Source: BOG-908 sp963795825
GTDB lineage: Bacteria; Pseudomonadota; Alphaproteobacteria; Acetobacterales; Acetobacteraceae
Reading direction: 5' to 3'
DNA length: 64,000 nucleotides
Assembly: GCA_963795825.1 (NCBI GenBank)
Contig: CAWCIW010000004.1
Span: forward strand, 124,001-188,000
This document shows positions 46,664 to 56,001 of this stretch, one piece after another; the first letter of the stretch is position 1; every line of letters starts with the position of its first letter. The position numbers and the translations under genes were made by a program. Below the pieces are notes generated by a model. The model saw only the letters and a program-made list of their open reading frames with translations, was not told where the DNA came from and did no database searches.

Positions 46664-47752
46664 CTAAAGCCTATATCCCGCCATTAACCGATCGTGCAGG
46701 CGGCTGCTGTTTTTGAAAGCACGCCTATCTTGGTCAAAAACAAGTATACTACCAACACCCACGGGAATTGTGTCAATATAAACATCACCAATTTCCGGAA
46801 CTACGATGACCGTTTCAATCCATTTCGGTTTGTCCAGCGTGTTAATATAAGCGTCACTAAACCGTTTAACCTGCACAACGGCATCAGATATAACCTTTCT
46901 AAGCGAAGACACACGCTGAGGATTTTTTATTTCTATTATTATATCAACTATGTTGGATGTCATCAGGGCATCCAATTCGTATCGCCGACCTGATACGCTT
47001 TTGATTACTTTCTGTGTTTCAATTGCAAACCCTGGAAACTCCTTCCTAAGTGCTTCAGTTACCAATTTTTCGAAATCGAGAGGCTCTGACGGCATTAAGC
47101 GTGAGATCATCGCCAGGGCGACATCTGCTGCATTATCTAAAGCTTGGGCTCTATCTATTCTCTCCCTCTTTCCTGGCACATCTACAATGGCTCGAACCGC
47201 CACAACGGGAACGTCGATGCCTGAAATGCCGACTGCCTGCGCTACGCCAGCGCTCTCCATATCGGCTGCGAGAAGCTTGGGCCAGTTTGTCAGCATCTCC
47301 TCGACGCTACGTGAGTTAGACGTGACTTTGCTTACCGAAGCAATAGGCCCGACATGTACAGCTATTGGACCGCCACTACCTTGAGCGATTTGTCCTGCTA
47401 AGCTTTTAAGTTGCGAAGGTGTGATGCCGGAAGCTGCGGGCCACAGATGATCCGCATTGTCGTTTTTTGGACCAAAATCATAGAAGACCATTTCAGACGA
47501 GACTACAACATCACCAATTTTCTGGTCGTCTATCAGCCCAACACAAGGGCCAACGACGAAAATTGCATTGATTTCATTCTCCGTCACCAGCGTGCGAGTC
47601 GCGATTACCGCGTTGATGTTTCCACCATTGTGAAGAGCCGAACAGATAATGGGGACACCACTGCTCGTGCCCCGGAAGTAAAGTCGATTTCCCCTGGTAA
47701 ATCGACGAACATTCACAAGTCGGCTCGAGCACCGCGTCGGCTGTTCCATCAT
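46664..47752 (-). CDS. Nucleoside phosphorylase/MTAN-like domain with C-terminal PD-(D/E)XK nuclease domain
   Basis: 362 codons in this frame. Residues about 25-220 are a PNP/MTAN-fold nucleosidase: FVVGPCVGLIDDQKIGDVVV, then the ribose-binding LAADMESAGVAQAVG (Glu166) and VPVVAVRAIVDVPG with the catalytic-site Asp191. Residues 225-362 look like a restriction-endonuclease fold: FEKLVTEALRKEFPGFAIE, Asp261 in RRYELDALM, Glu274-x-Lys276 in DIIIEIKNP, and a following Gln in VVQVKRF. The first 20 residues are artificial; the true N-terminal strands (ATVGLIITDDGTADAVLE) lie in the frame of the trypsin-like gene. The two are thus probably one polypeptide with an indel near 47690. PNP-type effectors are known to cleave ATP in anti-phage systems such as Detocs; this activity here is inference. 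Confidence 0.75.
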   Translation of the reverse strand: MMEQPTRCSSRLVNVRRFTRGNRLYFRGTSSGVPIICSALHNGGNINAVIATRTLVTENEINAIFVVGPCVGLIDDQKIGDVVVSSEMVFYDFGPKNDNADHLWPAASGITPSQLKSLAGQIAQGSGGPIAVHVGPIASVSKVTSNSRSVEEMLTNWPKLLAADMESAGVAQAVGISGIDVPVVAVRAIVDVPGKRERIDRAQALDNAADVALAMISRLMPSEPLDFEKLVTEALRKEFPGFAIETQKVIKSVSGRRYELDALMTSNIVDIIIEIKNPQRVSSLRKVISDAVVQVKRFSDAYINTLDKPKWIETVIVVPEIGDVYIDTIPVGVGSILVFDQDRRAFKNSSRLHDRLMAGYRL

Positions 47753-48443
47753 CAGTGATAATCAAACCAACTGTGGCCCGTGCTGAAGAGTGAACAATAG
47801 TTGCCGGGCGGAGTTGATAATTAGCAAGAACACCTACGTCCCTTGCAAGAAGGGTTCTATTTCCCTCCTTTGTCATCATGGACGCAACCAAGACTCTCAG
47901 TATCTCGCCGTTTTTACTCGAAATAACGGCACCGGAGCCCCCTAGAGGCACTTCGCTTGTCGTCGATATTCCAAATAAATCTTCATAAACTCGTTTGCCA
48001 TCTCCGTTCCCGACGATCCCAGCAGTCATCTCAATCGTATTGACGGTGCCTTCTAGAACCATTTCCGGTAACCCGATCACTACAGCTGTTCCTAGATCAG
48101 GACGGGAGAGATGCCGATTGATTGGCGTCCACAAGCCAGCCGGCATCCGCAACACTGCCCAATCATTTTCGCTGTCAAGCCGCTCAATCTGGACTGGAAC
48201 TATCCCATTACCGGTCCGAATGGAGATTGACACATTGTCGGATGAAAACGCGTGCGCGACCGTCACTGCGAAAAGAATTCCCTCATCATCGATCCCGAAC
48301 AAACCAACCGTTGCCCGGCGGTGACCGTCGACGAGCAACTCGTATCCATGACCGTTCGACGCCGACGATAGTCTAATTTCTTCAATTTCTCGGATAATAA
48401 CCTGGACTCCGGCAATCTCGTCTGGGAACCTGAGGTTTGACAC
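47574..48443 (-). CDS. Trypsin-like serine protease domain, fused in frame context to PNP domain
   Basis: 289 codons from an ATG/GTG-type start. Residues 40-215 form a chymotrypsin fold with all three catalytic residues: His64 in FAVTVAHAF, Asp94 in SENDWAVLRMP and Ser170 in VPLGGSGAVIS. Residue 223 onward begins the phosphorylase fold, and its end after about residue 250 is out of frame. The start lies inside the preceding frame, whose SILDIEGVVGVSLKHAIVVL leads straight into NLRFPDEIAGVQVIIREIEE after a one-base shift. So this is the middle of a longer protein. The protease could activate the downstream nucleosidase or nuclease. Confidence 0.75.
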   Translation of the reverse strand: MSNLRFPDEIAGVQVIIREIEEIRLSSASNGHGYELLVDGHRRATVGLFGIDDEGILFAVTVAHAFSSDNVSISIRTGNGIVPVQIERLDSENDWAVLRMPAGLWTPINRHLSRPDLGTAVVIGLPEMVLEGTVNTIEMTAGIVGNGDGKRVYEDLFGISTTSEVPLGGSGAVISSKNGEILRVLVASMMTKEGNRTLLARDVGVLANYQLRPATIVHSSARATVGLIITDDGTADAVLEPTCECSSIYQGKSTLLPGHEQWCPHYLFGSSQWWKHQRGNRDSHAGDGE

Positions 48444-49875
48444 CTCGCTCGACCAGAACGACTATGGCGTGCTTCAAACTGACACCGACAACGCCCTCTA
48501 TGTCGAGGATCGATTTGCGTTCGGTCTTAAGTATCACTTCTAAGTCCGACAGCGACCTATCCATGCTCTTTGAGAGCGGTTGTTGCGCTTGACGAGCAGA
48601 AACCTTGATATCCGAAGCCGAAACACTCCCCCGCCGTGTGCGCTCTTCTCCCTCGATCGTCGCTATCAAACACTGCGCTCCCGCTTCCCACGAGCATATC
48701 GGGAGCAGATGGCCCTTTAGTCGTGGATAGAAACCGTTATCAGCACCGTCGCCCGCAAGAAGAGGGAGTGTCGCGTCGCAGAAGAGCTGTGCTGTAACCC
48801 TGGCATCTCCCGCTAAATCGAAATGCAAGAGTTAAAGGCTTGGCCGGTTTCACCGGCCACCTCCTTAATCAGTTCCGGCAACGCCACTTTCGGCCAAAAA
48901 GCAAAATCGGCGTGCCAACCGACAAGGCTTCACATGCCACCAAGCCAAATCCTTCCCTCTCTTGAGGGCATGAGAAAGGCACTCGCGCCTCGTAGGTCCG
49001 CGGTCAGGTCATCCATATCAGTTGTATATGGTCGCACTGAGAATTGTTGGATTACCCCCGACCTCGTTCGCAAATGCCTTCAAAGTGGCTTCCAGAGCCT
49101 CAGGGTTCTTCTCCCACCCCGAACCACAAATTTTGGCTTGACCGACCGACCTTTGGTCAGCGGGTTCGTCGTCCAGGCAACATGCAGAAGACCGGCTGCG
49201 TAACCGAAGATGTCTAGGCCCTTCACGCCAAGGCTCTCAGTCCGGCCGAGGCAGAGCACGGTAGGCTCAACAGGCTGGCACCGTCTCGGGTTGGACCTCG
49301 GAAGAGAGGCCACAATTGATTTGATGGACGCGACCAACATTCTCGCTGCGAGAAGCAAACTGATCGCGCATATATGGTAAAGCGAGGTCCAAACGCAGAA
49401 GACAAGGTCGGCCTGCCTAGCAACTTCGACTTCTCGCTTCAGCTTCGCCTCGCGCTCGGCAATGTAGCTGTCCTTCTTATGCTCTTTGATTTCTTCAACC
49501 CGCATGGGATTCATGCTAAACAAAGTGCGCAAGGAGTGCCTCAGGGGAGAAGCGGTCCCGCGTTGATTTGGCCGCGCCACCTGAGAAATAGCTATGTCCA
49601 ACAATGGCAAGGACATCTGTGGGACCTATTGCCTGCAAGTCACGTGACAACAGGACGGAGGTCCAGTCCCCGAGTGTGTCACCGCGGATCAGGGTGACAT
49701 TGCTACGGAAGTGGTCGCGCTCCACTTCGGCGTCTGAGGCGGCGGTCACGACTGCAATGCAGGTGATATCAGTTCGAAGCCGGGCAAGGGAAAGGATTAG
49801 CTCGCGATTTACAGTCTGGATGCCTCCCGCAGAGCTGCTCCACCCGTTCATCAAAAAAAGCATGCTCTTGCCCAT
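48444..49875 (-). pseudogene. GT4-like glycosyltransferase segment leading into the trypsin-like domain, many frameshifts
   Basis: From ATG 49875 the frame starts KSMLFLMNGWSSSAGGIQTV, a GT-B N-terminus, and is lost near 49513. Further pieces in order are MRVEEIKEHKKDSYIAEREA, ADLVFCV, SENVGRVHQINCGLSSEVQP, TVLCLGRTESLGVKGLDIFG (start of the donor domain), NPEALEATLKAFANEVGG, EGFGLVACEALSVGTPILL (the GT4 E-x7-E region) and LPELIKEVAGETGQAF. The last frame (48828-48382) then continues without a stop through LKGHLLPICSWEAGAQCLIA to the protease region, which implies a fusion. Six or more indels in 1 kb is far above the local rate, so real decay is possible. Confidence 0.6.
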
Positions 49876-50143
49876 TATTTACCTAACTGACCGAACCCGA
49901 GTTGCTGACGCTTCAAATTAGACCGATTGAAGCTGATGGGTAAGACGGCCTCGCCCAACAGTTTTGGTCAGCCTTCGACCGCTCTAAAGATCACTCGCCC
50001 GGTCCTCCGGCGACCGGCTTGGGTCGATGCCGCCGAAGCCCGACGAATTGTGAGCGTCCGTTAGCTACCTATATTGCTCCAGAACTCGACCGTTCCGGTT
50101 TCGGCCAAACACCACCAAAACCCCTTGCCCACCTCCCACCCGC

Positions 50144-50158
50144 GTTCTACAAATGTTC
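50144..50158 (+). promoter_or_regulatory. LexA (SOS) box, GTTC-N7-GTTC
   Basis: GTTC TACAAAT GTTC, an exact match to the alphaproteobacterial LexA operator, about 45 bases before the conserved start of the following gene. It mirrors the box at 347-361 before the paralogue. Confidence 0.6.
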
Positions 50159-50200
50159 CCACACACCCCACCCCCCAGGAACACCAACCAACCTGAACGC

Positions 50201-50844
50201 CATCCCACCCCGCCAAACAGACGACTATGAACAGGCAGAGCGCCGCGCGCGCCACCTCCTCGTCTGCCAGGAATTCCTCGAAATGGGCACCGAACTCGCC
50301 CGCCGAGCCTACAGGCGCGCCCTCCAGGCCGACGACCAGGCCCAGGCCCAAACCGAAAACCCCAGACCCGACGCCCCAACCCCCGACCCCATAGACCCGG
50401 ACCTCACCTACGCCCGACACGCCAGCGGCGTCCGCCAAACCATGACGCTCGAAAACAAGATCGCCAACAACGCCTTCGCCCCACGCCCCCAATCCGCCCG
50501 CGCCCACCCCCAAACCCAATACAACAACACCGCCCGAAGAAGACGAAGAAGACTACGAAGAAGAACCACAAGACCAGCAAGAATCCGGCATGGCCTGGCT
50601 AACCCGCTCAAACCTCGTCCAAGCCACCTACCACCTAACCGAAACCCACCCAGACCGCACCGAACTCCAGGCCACCATACGAGACATCGTCAACGACAGC
50701 CTCACCGCCTTCCCGGACCAACACGTCTCCACCCACTTCCACCGCGTCTGCGAAGCCCTCGATATCGCGGCTGACCGCCTCGCCCTCCCCCCACATCTCG
50801 AAAGCCAGCTCCGCCCCCCAGATCACCCCCCACCACCGGACTGA
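50201..50844 (+). pseudogene. SOS-box hypothetical protein, paralogue of gene at 1-334, frameshifted
   Basis: The first frame gives RRARHLLVCQEFLEMGTELA, RRAYRRALQADDQAQAQ, DPDLTYARHASGVRQ and ENKIANNAFAPRP, block for block like the gene at the window start. Near 50480, in a C-rich run, coding moves to another frame: an acidic linker (PPEEDEEDYEEEPQDQQESG), then AWLTRSNLVQATYHLTETHP and VSTHFHRVCEALDIAADRLA to TGA 50842-50844. The joined product is about 210 residues, probably starting at CTG (codons CTG AAC GCC ATC) as no ATG fits. Function unknown; the upstream LexA box suggests DNA-damage induction. Confidence 0.6.
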
Positions 50845-50979
50845 CCCGCCCCGTCACGCGCTTGTCAGCACCGGCAACCCCCAACCCGCCCACAAACCCC
50901 GCGTTGTGCGCCCGCGAAGATCAGGACCGCGAACCCGCGCGATCCGATCACGGACAAACCACAACCCAGGAGCAAACAC

Positions 50980-52155
50980 ATGCGCGCACTCTGCTGGCAC
51001 GGCAAAGGCGACATACGCTGCGACAGCGTCCCCGACCCCACGATCGAAGACTCGCGAGATATAATCCTCAAAGTCAGCGCCTGCGCCATCTGCGGCTCGG
51101 ACCTCCATCTGATGGACGGCCAGATGCCCACCATGGAATCAGGCGACGTCCTCGGCCACGAATTCATGGGCGAAGTCGTCGAAGTAGGCTCCCCCAACCA
51201 CAAACTGAAAAAAGGCGATCGCGTCGTCGTCCCCTTCAACATCAACTGCGGCGAATGCCGCATGTGCAAACTCGGCAACTGGTCCTGCTGCCTGAACTCC
51301 AACCGAAACGCCAAGATGGCGGCCGAAATGCAGGGCTACCCCACCGCCGGCCTGTTCGGCTACTCGCACCTCACCGGCGGCTACTGGGGTGGCCAGGCCG
51401 AATACGTCCGCGTCCCGATGGCCGACGTAGGCCCCATGATCGTCCCCGAAGGCATGTCCGACGAACAGGCCCTCTTCCTGTCCGATATCCTCCCCACCGG
51501 CTGGCAAGCCGCCGACCATTGCGAGATCCAGGGCGGTGACACGATCGCCATCTGGGGTGCCGGCCCCGTCGGCCTCTTCGCCATCAAATCCGCCCAGATC
51601 ATGGGCGCCGAACACATAATCGCAATCGACGACATCCCAGAACGCCTAACCCTCGCCGTCAAAGCCGGCGCCACCCACACGATCGACTTCACCAAGGAAG
51701 ACGTCCTCGCCCGCCTGAAGGAAATCACCAAAGGCCAAGGCCCAGACGCGGTGATCGACTGCGTAGGCATGGAAGCCAGCGGCGGCGGCCACGGCATCAT
51801 GGGCGCGGTAGCCGCAGTCCAGGCAACCCTAACCAGCATGCAGCGCCCCTACGCGCTCGAGCAGATGATCACCGCCGTCCGCTCCTGCGGCATAGTCTCC
51901 ATCCCAGGCGTCTACGCCGGCCCCATCCCCATCAACATGGCCAACGTGGTGCAGAAAGGCCTAACCTTCAAAACCGGCCAAACCCACGTAAAACGCTACA
52001 TGGAACCGCTAGCCAAACTGATCCAGGACGGCAAAATCGATCCCACCTTCCTGATCACCCACCGCAGCACCAACCTCGCCGACGGCCCAGACCTGTACAA
52101 GACCTTCCGCGACAAGAAAGACAACTGCGTGAAAGTCGTCTTCAACCTGGCCTAA
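50980..52155 (+). CDS. Zinc-dependent alcohol dehydrogenase (formaldehyde-dehydrogenase-like)
   Basis: A 391-residue medium-chain dehydrogenase. The catalytic-zinc Cys is in ACAICGSDLHLMDGQ near residue 38, with His in GHEFMGEVVEVGS. The structural-zinc Cys set is NCGECRMCKLGNWSCC. The Rossmann motif IWGAGPVGLFAIKSAQ is near residue 190. The long C-terminal half (AVQATLTSMQRPYALEQMIT) matches the glutathione-independent formaldehyde dehydrogenase-like group. Substrate not known. The gene stands alone. Confidence 0.92.
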   Translation: MRALCWHGKGDIRCDSVPDPTIEDSRDIILKVSACAICGSDLHLMDGQMPTMESGDVLGHEFMGEVVEVGSPNHKLKKGDRVVVPFNINCGECRMCKLGNWSCCLNSNRNAKMAAEMQGYPTAGLFGYSHLTGGYWGGQAEYVRVPMADVGPMIVPEGMSDEQALFLSDILPTGWQAADHCEIQGGDTIAIWGAGPVGLFAIKSAQIMGAEHIIAIDDIPERLTLAVKAGATHTIDFTKEDVLARLKEITKGQGPDAVIDCVGMEASGGGHGIMGAVAAVQATLTSMQRPYALEQMITAVRSCGIVSIPGVYAGPIPINMANVVQKGLTFKTGQTHVKRYMEPLAKLIQDGKIDPTFLITHRSTNLADGPDLYKTFRDKKDNCVKVVFNLA

Positions 52156-52227
52156 CCAAAACCAATTGCGCCCAACCGCCCATCCGCAGTAGTCTGCGTC
52201 TGCAAGTCCAACTCCTGCAGACCCAGC

Positions 52228-53367
52228 CTACGGACTTTCAAACGTCCGAACACCCAAAGCCGCAAGCGTCCGCGCCAACACCACGCCCTCGTCGAACTCA
52301 GCCACCGCCCGCGCCCGCCCAGCCGAACCCATACGCGCCCGCAACCCAGCATCCCCCACCAACACCCGCAACGCCGCCCCCAGTCCCCCAGCATCCCGCG
52401 GCGCCACCAAAAACCCGGTAACCCCATCCACCACCTGCTCCCGCGGCCCGCGAATATCCGTGGCCACCACAGGCAAACCACAAAGCATCGCCTCGATAAC
52501 GGACATCGGCAGCCCCTCGAAATGGCTCGGCAACACGAACACATCGGACGCCGCCAACACCCCCGCTACATCATCGCGATACCCCAGCCGCCGCAACCGC
52601 CCCCCCAATCCAGCCCGCGCGAAATACGGCTCCATATCCTCCCCATGATCCGAAGCCAGCCGCTCCCCCACAACCCAAAGCATAGCGTCAACATCCCGCA
52701 TAGCCTCAAGCAACTCCGGAATGCCCTTATGCCGAACCAGCCGCGAAACGACAGTCACCACCACCGCATCATCCCGAACACCAAGCGCCCCACGCACAAT
52801 CCGCCGAGCCACCGCATCCGCACGAAACGCCACCGGATCCCGACCATTGCCGACAGCAACAGCATGTCTGCAAATCCCCAGCCGCCGCGCATCCGCAGCC
52901 TCCTCACGTGAAACGGTAAGGAACACGTCAGTCATCCGTCCCGCCACCCACTCCATCGCAAACGACACTGCGCGCCGCCACCAAGGCCCAGGCTGGTTGA
53001 ACAGGAATCCGTGGCACGTATACGCCACCAGCCGCACTCCCGCCGCGCGTGCCGCCAAGCGTGCCAGGAACCCGCTGATCGGCATATGCGCGTGCACCAG
53101 GTCCGGTCGCTCCGCCCGGAACAGCCGATACAGCGCCCAGAACGCCCGCGCCTGCGCCACCGGCGAAATGCTGCGCGCCAAAGGCGGCGTCTCCACCCGA
53201 AACCCTTCCGCCCGTACCAGGTCCAGGAGCGCCCCCTCGGCGCAAACCCCGATCACCTCATGCCCGCGCGCGCGCAACCCCCGCATCAGCGGCAACAGGA
53301 AGTGCCGCAGCGAGAAATCCACGTTCGTGATCTCGATGATCTTCACGGGCGCAACATCGGCCGGCAT
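52228..53367 (-). CDS. Glycosyltransferase family 4
   Basis: A 379-residue GT-B enzyme. The acceptor domain has DFSLRHFLLPLMRGLRARGH and LVHAHMPISGFLARLAA. The donor domain has VVTVVSRLVRHKGIPELLEA near residue 205, VFVLPSHFEGLPMSVIEAML (E-x7-E motif) near residue 290 and GVTGFLVAPRD. It resembles retaining transferases of polysaccharide assembly. It is upstream-adjacent to a heparinase-like gene on the same strand. Confidence 0.92.
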   Translation of the reverse strand: MPADVAPVKIIEITNVDFSLRHFLLPLMRGLRARGHEVIGVCAEGALLDLVRAEGFRVETPPLARSISPVAQARAFWALYRLFRAERPDLVHAHMPISGFLARLAARAAGVRLVAYTCHGFLFNQPGPWWRRAVSFAMEWVAGRMTDVFLTVSREEAADARRLGICRHAVAVGNGRDPVAFRADAVARRIVRGALGVRDDAVVVTVVSRLVRHKGIPELLEAMRDVDAMLWVVGERLASDHGEDMEPYFARAGLGGRLRRLGYRDDVAGVLAASDVFVLPSHFEGLPMSVIEAMLCGLPVVATDIRGPREQVVDGVTGFLVAPRDAGGLGAALRVLVGDAGLRARMGSAGRARAVAEFDEGVVLARTLAALGVRTFESP

Positions 53368-53520
53368 CCCCGCGCACCCGCACCGTCAGCAGGCAAAAGC
53401 GTGAAGATCGCATCGCCCGCCTGCAACAATGGCAAAGCTTTACCAGCCGCGCCGGACGTCGCGAACCCGCCCCGCACCAAACGCGCAACGCCCGCCCGCC
53501 TCACGAAGCAGACCGCCGGT

Positions 53521-55107
53521 TCAGCCAACCTTGGTGATCGCCCACTTCACATGCTGAGCCCCGTCCTGCGGCCCGCTCAGCACTACCTGCTCGCACCGCC
53601 GGGGCTCCAGCCCGCCCAGATACACGCTCTCCTCGAGCGAAACCTTGGCGCCCTCCGCCCGCAACCGCCAGCCGCCGGTCGGCAGCCGCAACAGCACCGC
53701 CTCGCCATCCTGCTGCACGCTGGCGATCACCGAGGGGTGCAAGTGGAAGCGTATCGCGTAAGGCTGCGGCATATCGGCCTCGATCACATCCTCGCCGCGT
53801 ATGTCCTCGCCGCTCTCCGCCAGGTAGAGCCGCCGGCGATGCACCGCGCCGAACGGCTTGCGCCACCCGTCCTGGCTCGCCTCCAGCCAGTGCGCGCCAT
53901 TGGCCTCCTGCCGCTCCACGGTCACCCGCTCCGGCCGTCGCCCGAGCCCCACCGGCTTCAGCTCCGAGCTGCTGGTGTCGGCAATCACCAGCGTGGAATG
54001 CGCGGCCGTGGCGCGCGCCGCATCGGTCCAGGCCGCGGCGCCGATCGGTGCCGCCCCGCAATTCACGATCAGCCGCTCGCGCCCGATGGAAAGCTCGAAG
54101 CTCAGTGTCCCGGCATGCGCCATCCGGTCCTGCCCAAGCGGGGCCGGCGCGCCCACATCGGCGATCAGCACGGTGCGCCCCGCCTGCAGTCGGTGAAAGC
54201 CGGTATCCGGCAACGCCGCCGGCGCCCGTCCAGCCCGACCTGCCTGGCTCAGCACCAGCTCGATCAGCGTGGCCGGCTCGTCGCGCGTGCCGTTGAACAG
54301 TGCCAGCCCGCCATCGGCATGGCGTAGAGTGCGCAGCGCCAGCGACAACCTGTCGATCGCCGACCCAAGTGCCGCGGGTGCCGCCGAGCCGCCCACATGC
54401 AGCAGCGCGCGCGTCTCGATCAGGTCGCGCAACGCCACCAGGTGTGCGGCCGGGCTGCGCTCGATATGGCCGCCATCGGGCAGCACCTGGCGGCCGATCT
54501 CCTGCGGCAGGAACCGCAGCGCACGGCTCAGATACGGCGCATGCTCCGGCAACGCGATCGCCGCCGCGATCAGCCCCTTGATGGCCGTCAGCGCGCGCCC
54601 GTCCTGCTCCTCGGCCGGCAGGGCTGCGGCAAGCACCCGCGCATCGGCCACCAGCCGCCACATCATCCGGCGCCGGAAGTCGTCGTCCGCGCTCGCCGCG
54701 AAGAAGTCGTAATGGCCCAGCCAGGCGGCGATCCGGCTACCCGCCACATCCGGCCGCTGCGCCAGCGGGTCGGCGTCGCCACCGGCGATCCAGTCGCCAA
54801 CCAGCGCGCGCGCCCGCATACGCGCGGCATCGGTGCCGATCACCCGCAAGTCGCGCATCCAGGTGAACCCATGCGCATGCGCGCGCATCACCGGATGCCC
54901 GCCGGTATCGGCCCAGCCGCCCGGCTTCAACACACGCATGGCGCCTGAGAGTGTCAGCTCGCCTTTCAGCAGCCGCGCCCCGCGCGCCGGATCGCCCGGC
55001 CACGGATCGCGCACCGGCACCGCCGGCGCGTCCGGCACGGACATGCGCAAACTCGGCAGCCTGGCCAATCGCAGCCGCAAGGCGCGGAAGGAGCGCGACG
55101 GCGTCAC
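53521..55107 (-). CDS. Heparinase II/III-family protein
   Basis: A 528-residue protein with an alpha/alpha-toroid N-terminal half (residues 40-330: WPGDPARGARLLKGELTLSG, HPVMRAHAHGFTWMRDLRVI, LPDGGHIERSPAAHLVALRD) and a beta-sandwich C-terminal domain (VLIADVGAPAPLGQDRMAHA, FELSIGRERLIVNCG, AAHSTLVIADTSSSE). This is the alphaproteobacterial heparinase-like family, usually cytoplasmic or periplasmic and of unknown polysaccharide substrate. It starts at GTG in a GTGA overlap with the rpe stop, so it is co-translated with rpe. Confidence 0.88.
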   Translation of the reverse strand: MTPSRSFRALRLRLARLPSLRMSVPDAPAVPVRDPWPGDPARGARLLKGELTLSGAMRVLKPGGWADTGGHPVMRAHAHGFTWMRDLRVIGTDAARMRARALVGDWIAGGDADPLAQRPDVAGSRIAAWLGHYDFFAASADDDFRRRMMWRLVADARVLAAALPAEEQDGRALTAIKGLIAAAIALPEHAPYLSRALRFLPQEIGRQVLPDGGHIERSPAAHLVALRDLIETRALLHVGGSAAPAALGSAIDRLSLALRTLRHADGGLALFNGTRDEPATLIELVLSQAGRAGRAPAALPDTGFHRLQAGRTVLIADVGAPAPLGQDRMAHAGTLSFELSIGRERLIVNCGAAPIGAAAWTDAARATAAHSTLVIADTSSSELKPVGLGRRPERVTVERQEANGAHWLEASQDGWRKPFGAVHRRRLYLAESGEDIRGEDVIEADMPQPYAIRFHLHPSVIASVQQDGEAVLLRLPTGGWRLRAEGAKVSLEESVYLGGLEPRRCEQVVLSGPQDGAQHVKWAITKVG

Positions 55108-55772
55108 GCGGCGGGCACGCCCCGGATCGCCGCGATCGCTGCGGCATAATCCGGCGCGCCGAACACCGCGGTGCCCGCCACGAACGTATCCGCACCCGCC
55201 GCAATGCATGGCGGCGCGGTATGCGCATCCACCCCGCCATCCACCTCGAGCCGTATGTCGCGCCCGCTCGCGTCGATCATCCGACGCAGCTCGCCGATCT
55301 TGTCCAGCTGGCTGTGCAGGAACTTTTGGCCGCCGAAGCCGGGGTTCACGGACATCACCAATATGATGTCGACCATGTCCAGCACGGGCGCAGCGGCGAT
55401 CGCCGGTGTGGCCGGGTTCAGCACCAGCCCCGCCTTGCAGCCCAGCCCGGTGATCGCCTGCAGGGACCGGTGCGTATGCGGCCCCGCCTCGGCATGTATC
55501 AGGATGTGGTCGGCGCCGGCTTCGGCAAAGGCGGCCAGATAGGCATCCACCGGCGCGATCATCAGATGCACGTCGAAAGGCAGGCGGGTCAGCGATCGCA
55601 GTGCCTTCAGTATCACCGGCCCGAAGCTGATGTTCGGCACGAAATGGCCGTCCATCACATCAAGATGCAGCCAGTCCGCACCGGCGGCCTCGATCGCGGC
55701 GACCTCGTCGGCCAGGCGCGCGAAATTCGCGGCGAGCAGGCTGGGGGCGATCAGGGTGGGGTGTTGCGGCAT
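55104..55772 (-). CDS. rpe: Ribulose-phosphate 3-epimerase
   Basis: A 222-residue TIM-barrel epimerase interconverting ribulose-5-P and xylulose-5-P. Signatures are IAPSLLAANFARLADEVAAI, WLHLDVMDGHFVPNISFGPV (metal ligands His, Asp, His), LVMSVNPGFGGQKF and LEVDGGVDAHTAPPCIAAGA with the second Asp. It is intact. The rsmB-rpe-heparinase order is common in Alphaproteobacteria. Confidence 0.96.
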   Translation of the reverse strand: MPQHPTLIAPSLLAANFARLADEVAAIEAAGADWLHLDVMDGHFVPNISFGPVILKALRSLTRLPFDVHLMIAPVDAYLAAFAEAGADHILIHAEAGPHTHRSLQAITGLGCKAGLVLNPATPAIAAAPVLDMVDIILVMSVNPGFGGQKFLHSQLDKIGELRRMIDASGRDIRLEVDGGVDAHTAPPCIAAGADTFVAGTAVFGAPDYAAAIAAIRGVPAA

Positions 55773-56001
55773 CCGCTGGTTCTAGTGTGACGGAGTGTGG
55801 GCGGGCAATGCGGGGGCCACAGAAACCAGGAAAGGCGGTCGTCTTTGCCGATTTCCACCGTGCCAGCGCTGTGCGTGCTGGAGAAGCGCCAGCGCGGCGC
55901 CTTTCCCGAGCAGCCCGCGCCATCTCAAAGCGCCGGAGCGCTCCCGGCAATTATCCAGCCGATCGCCTGCCAGACTGTTCCCGCTCGCAACGCTGGCCGT
56001 C

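Noticed and set aside
48823..49203. A plus-strand open frame within the island
   Set aside because: It is antisense to the GT4 pieces, whose family motifs are recognisable on the minus strand.
46664..50158. A complete prophage or integrative element
   Set aside because: No integrase, transposase, capsid or plasmid genes and no flanking direct repeats were found in or beside the island.
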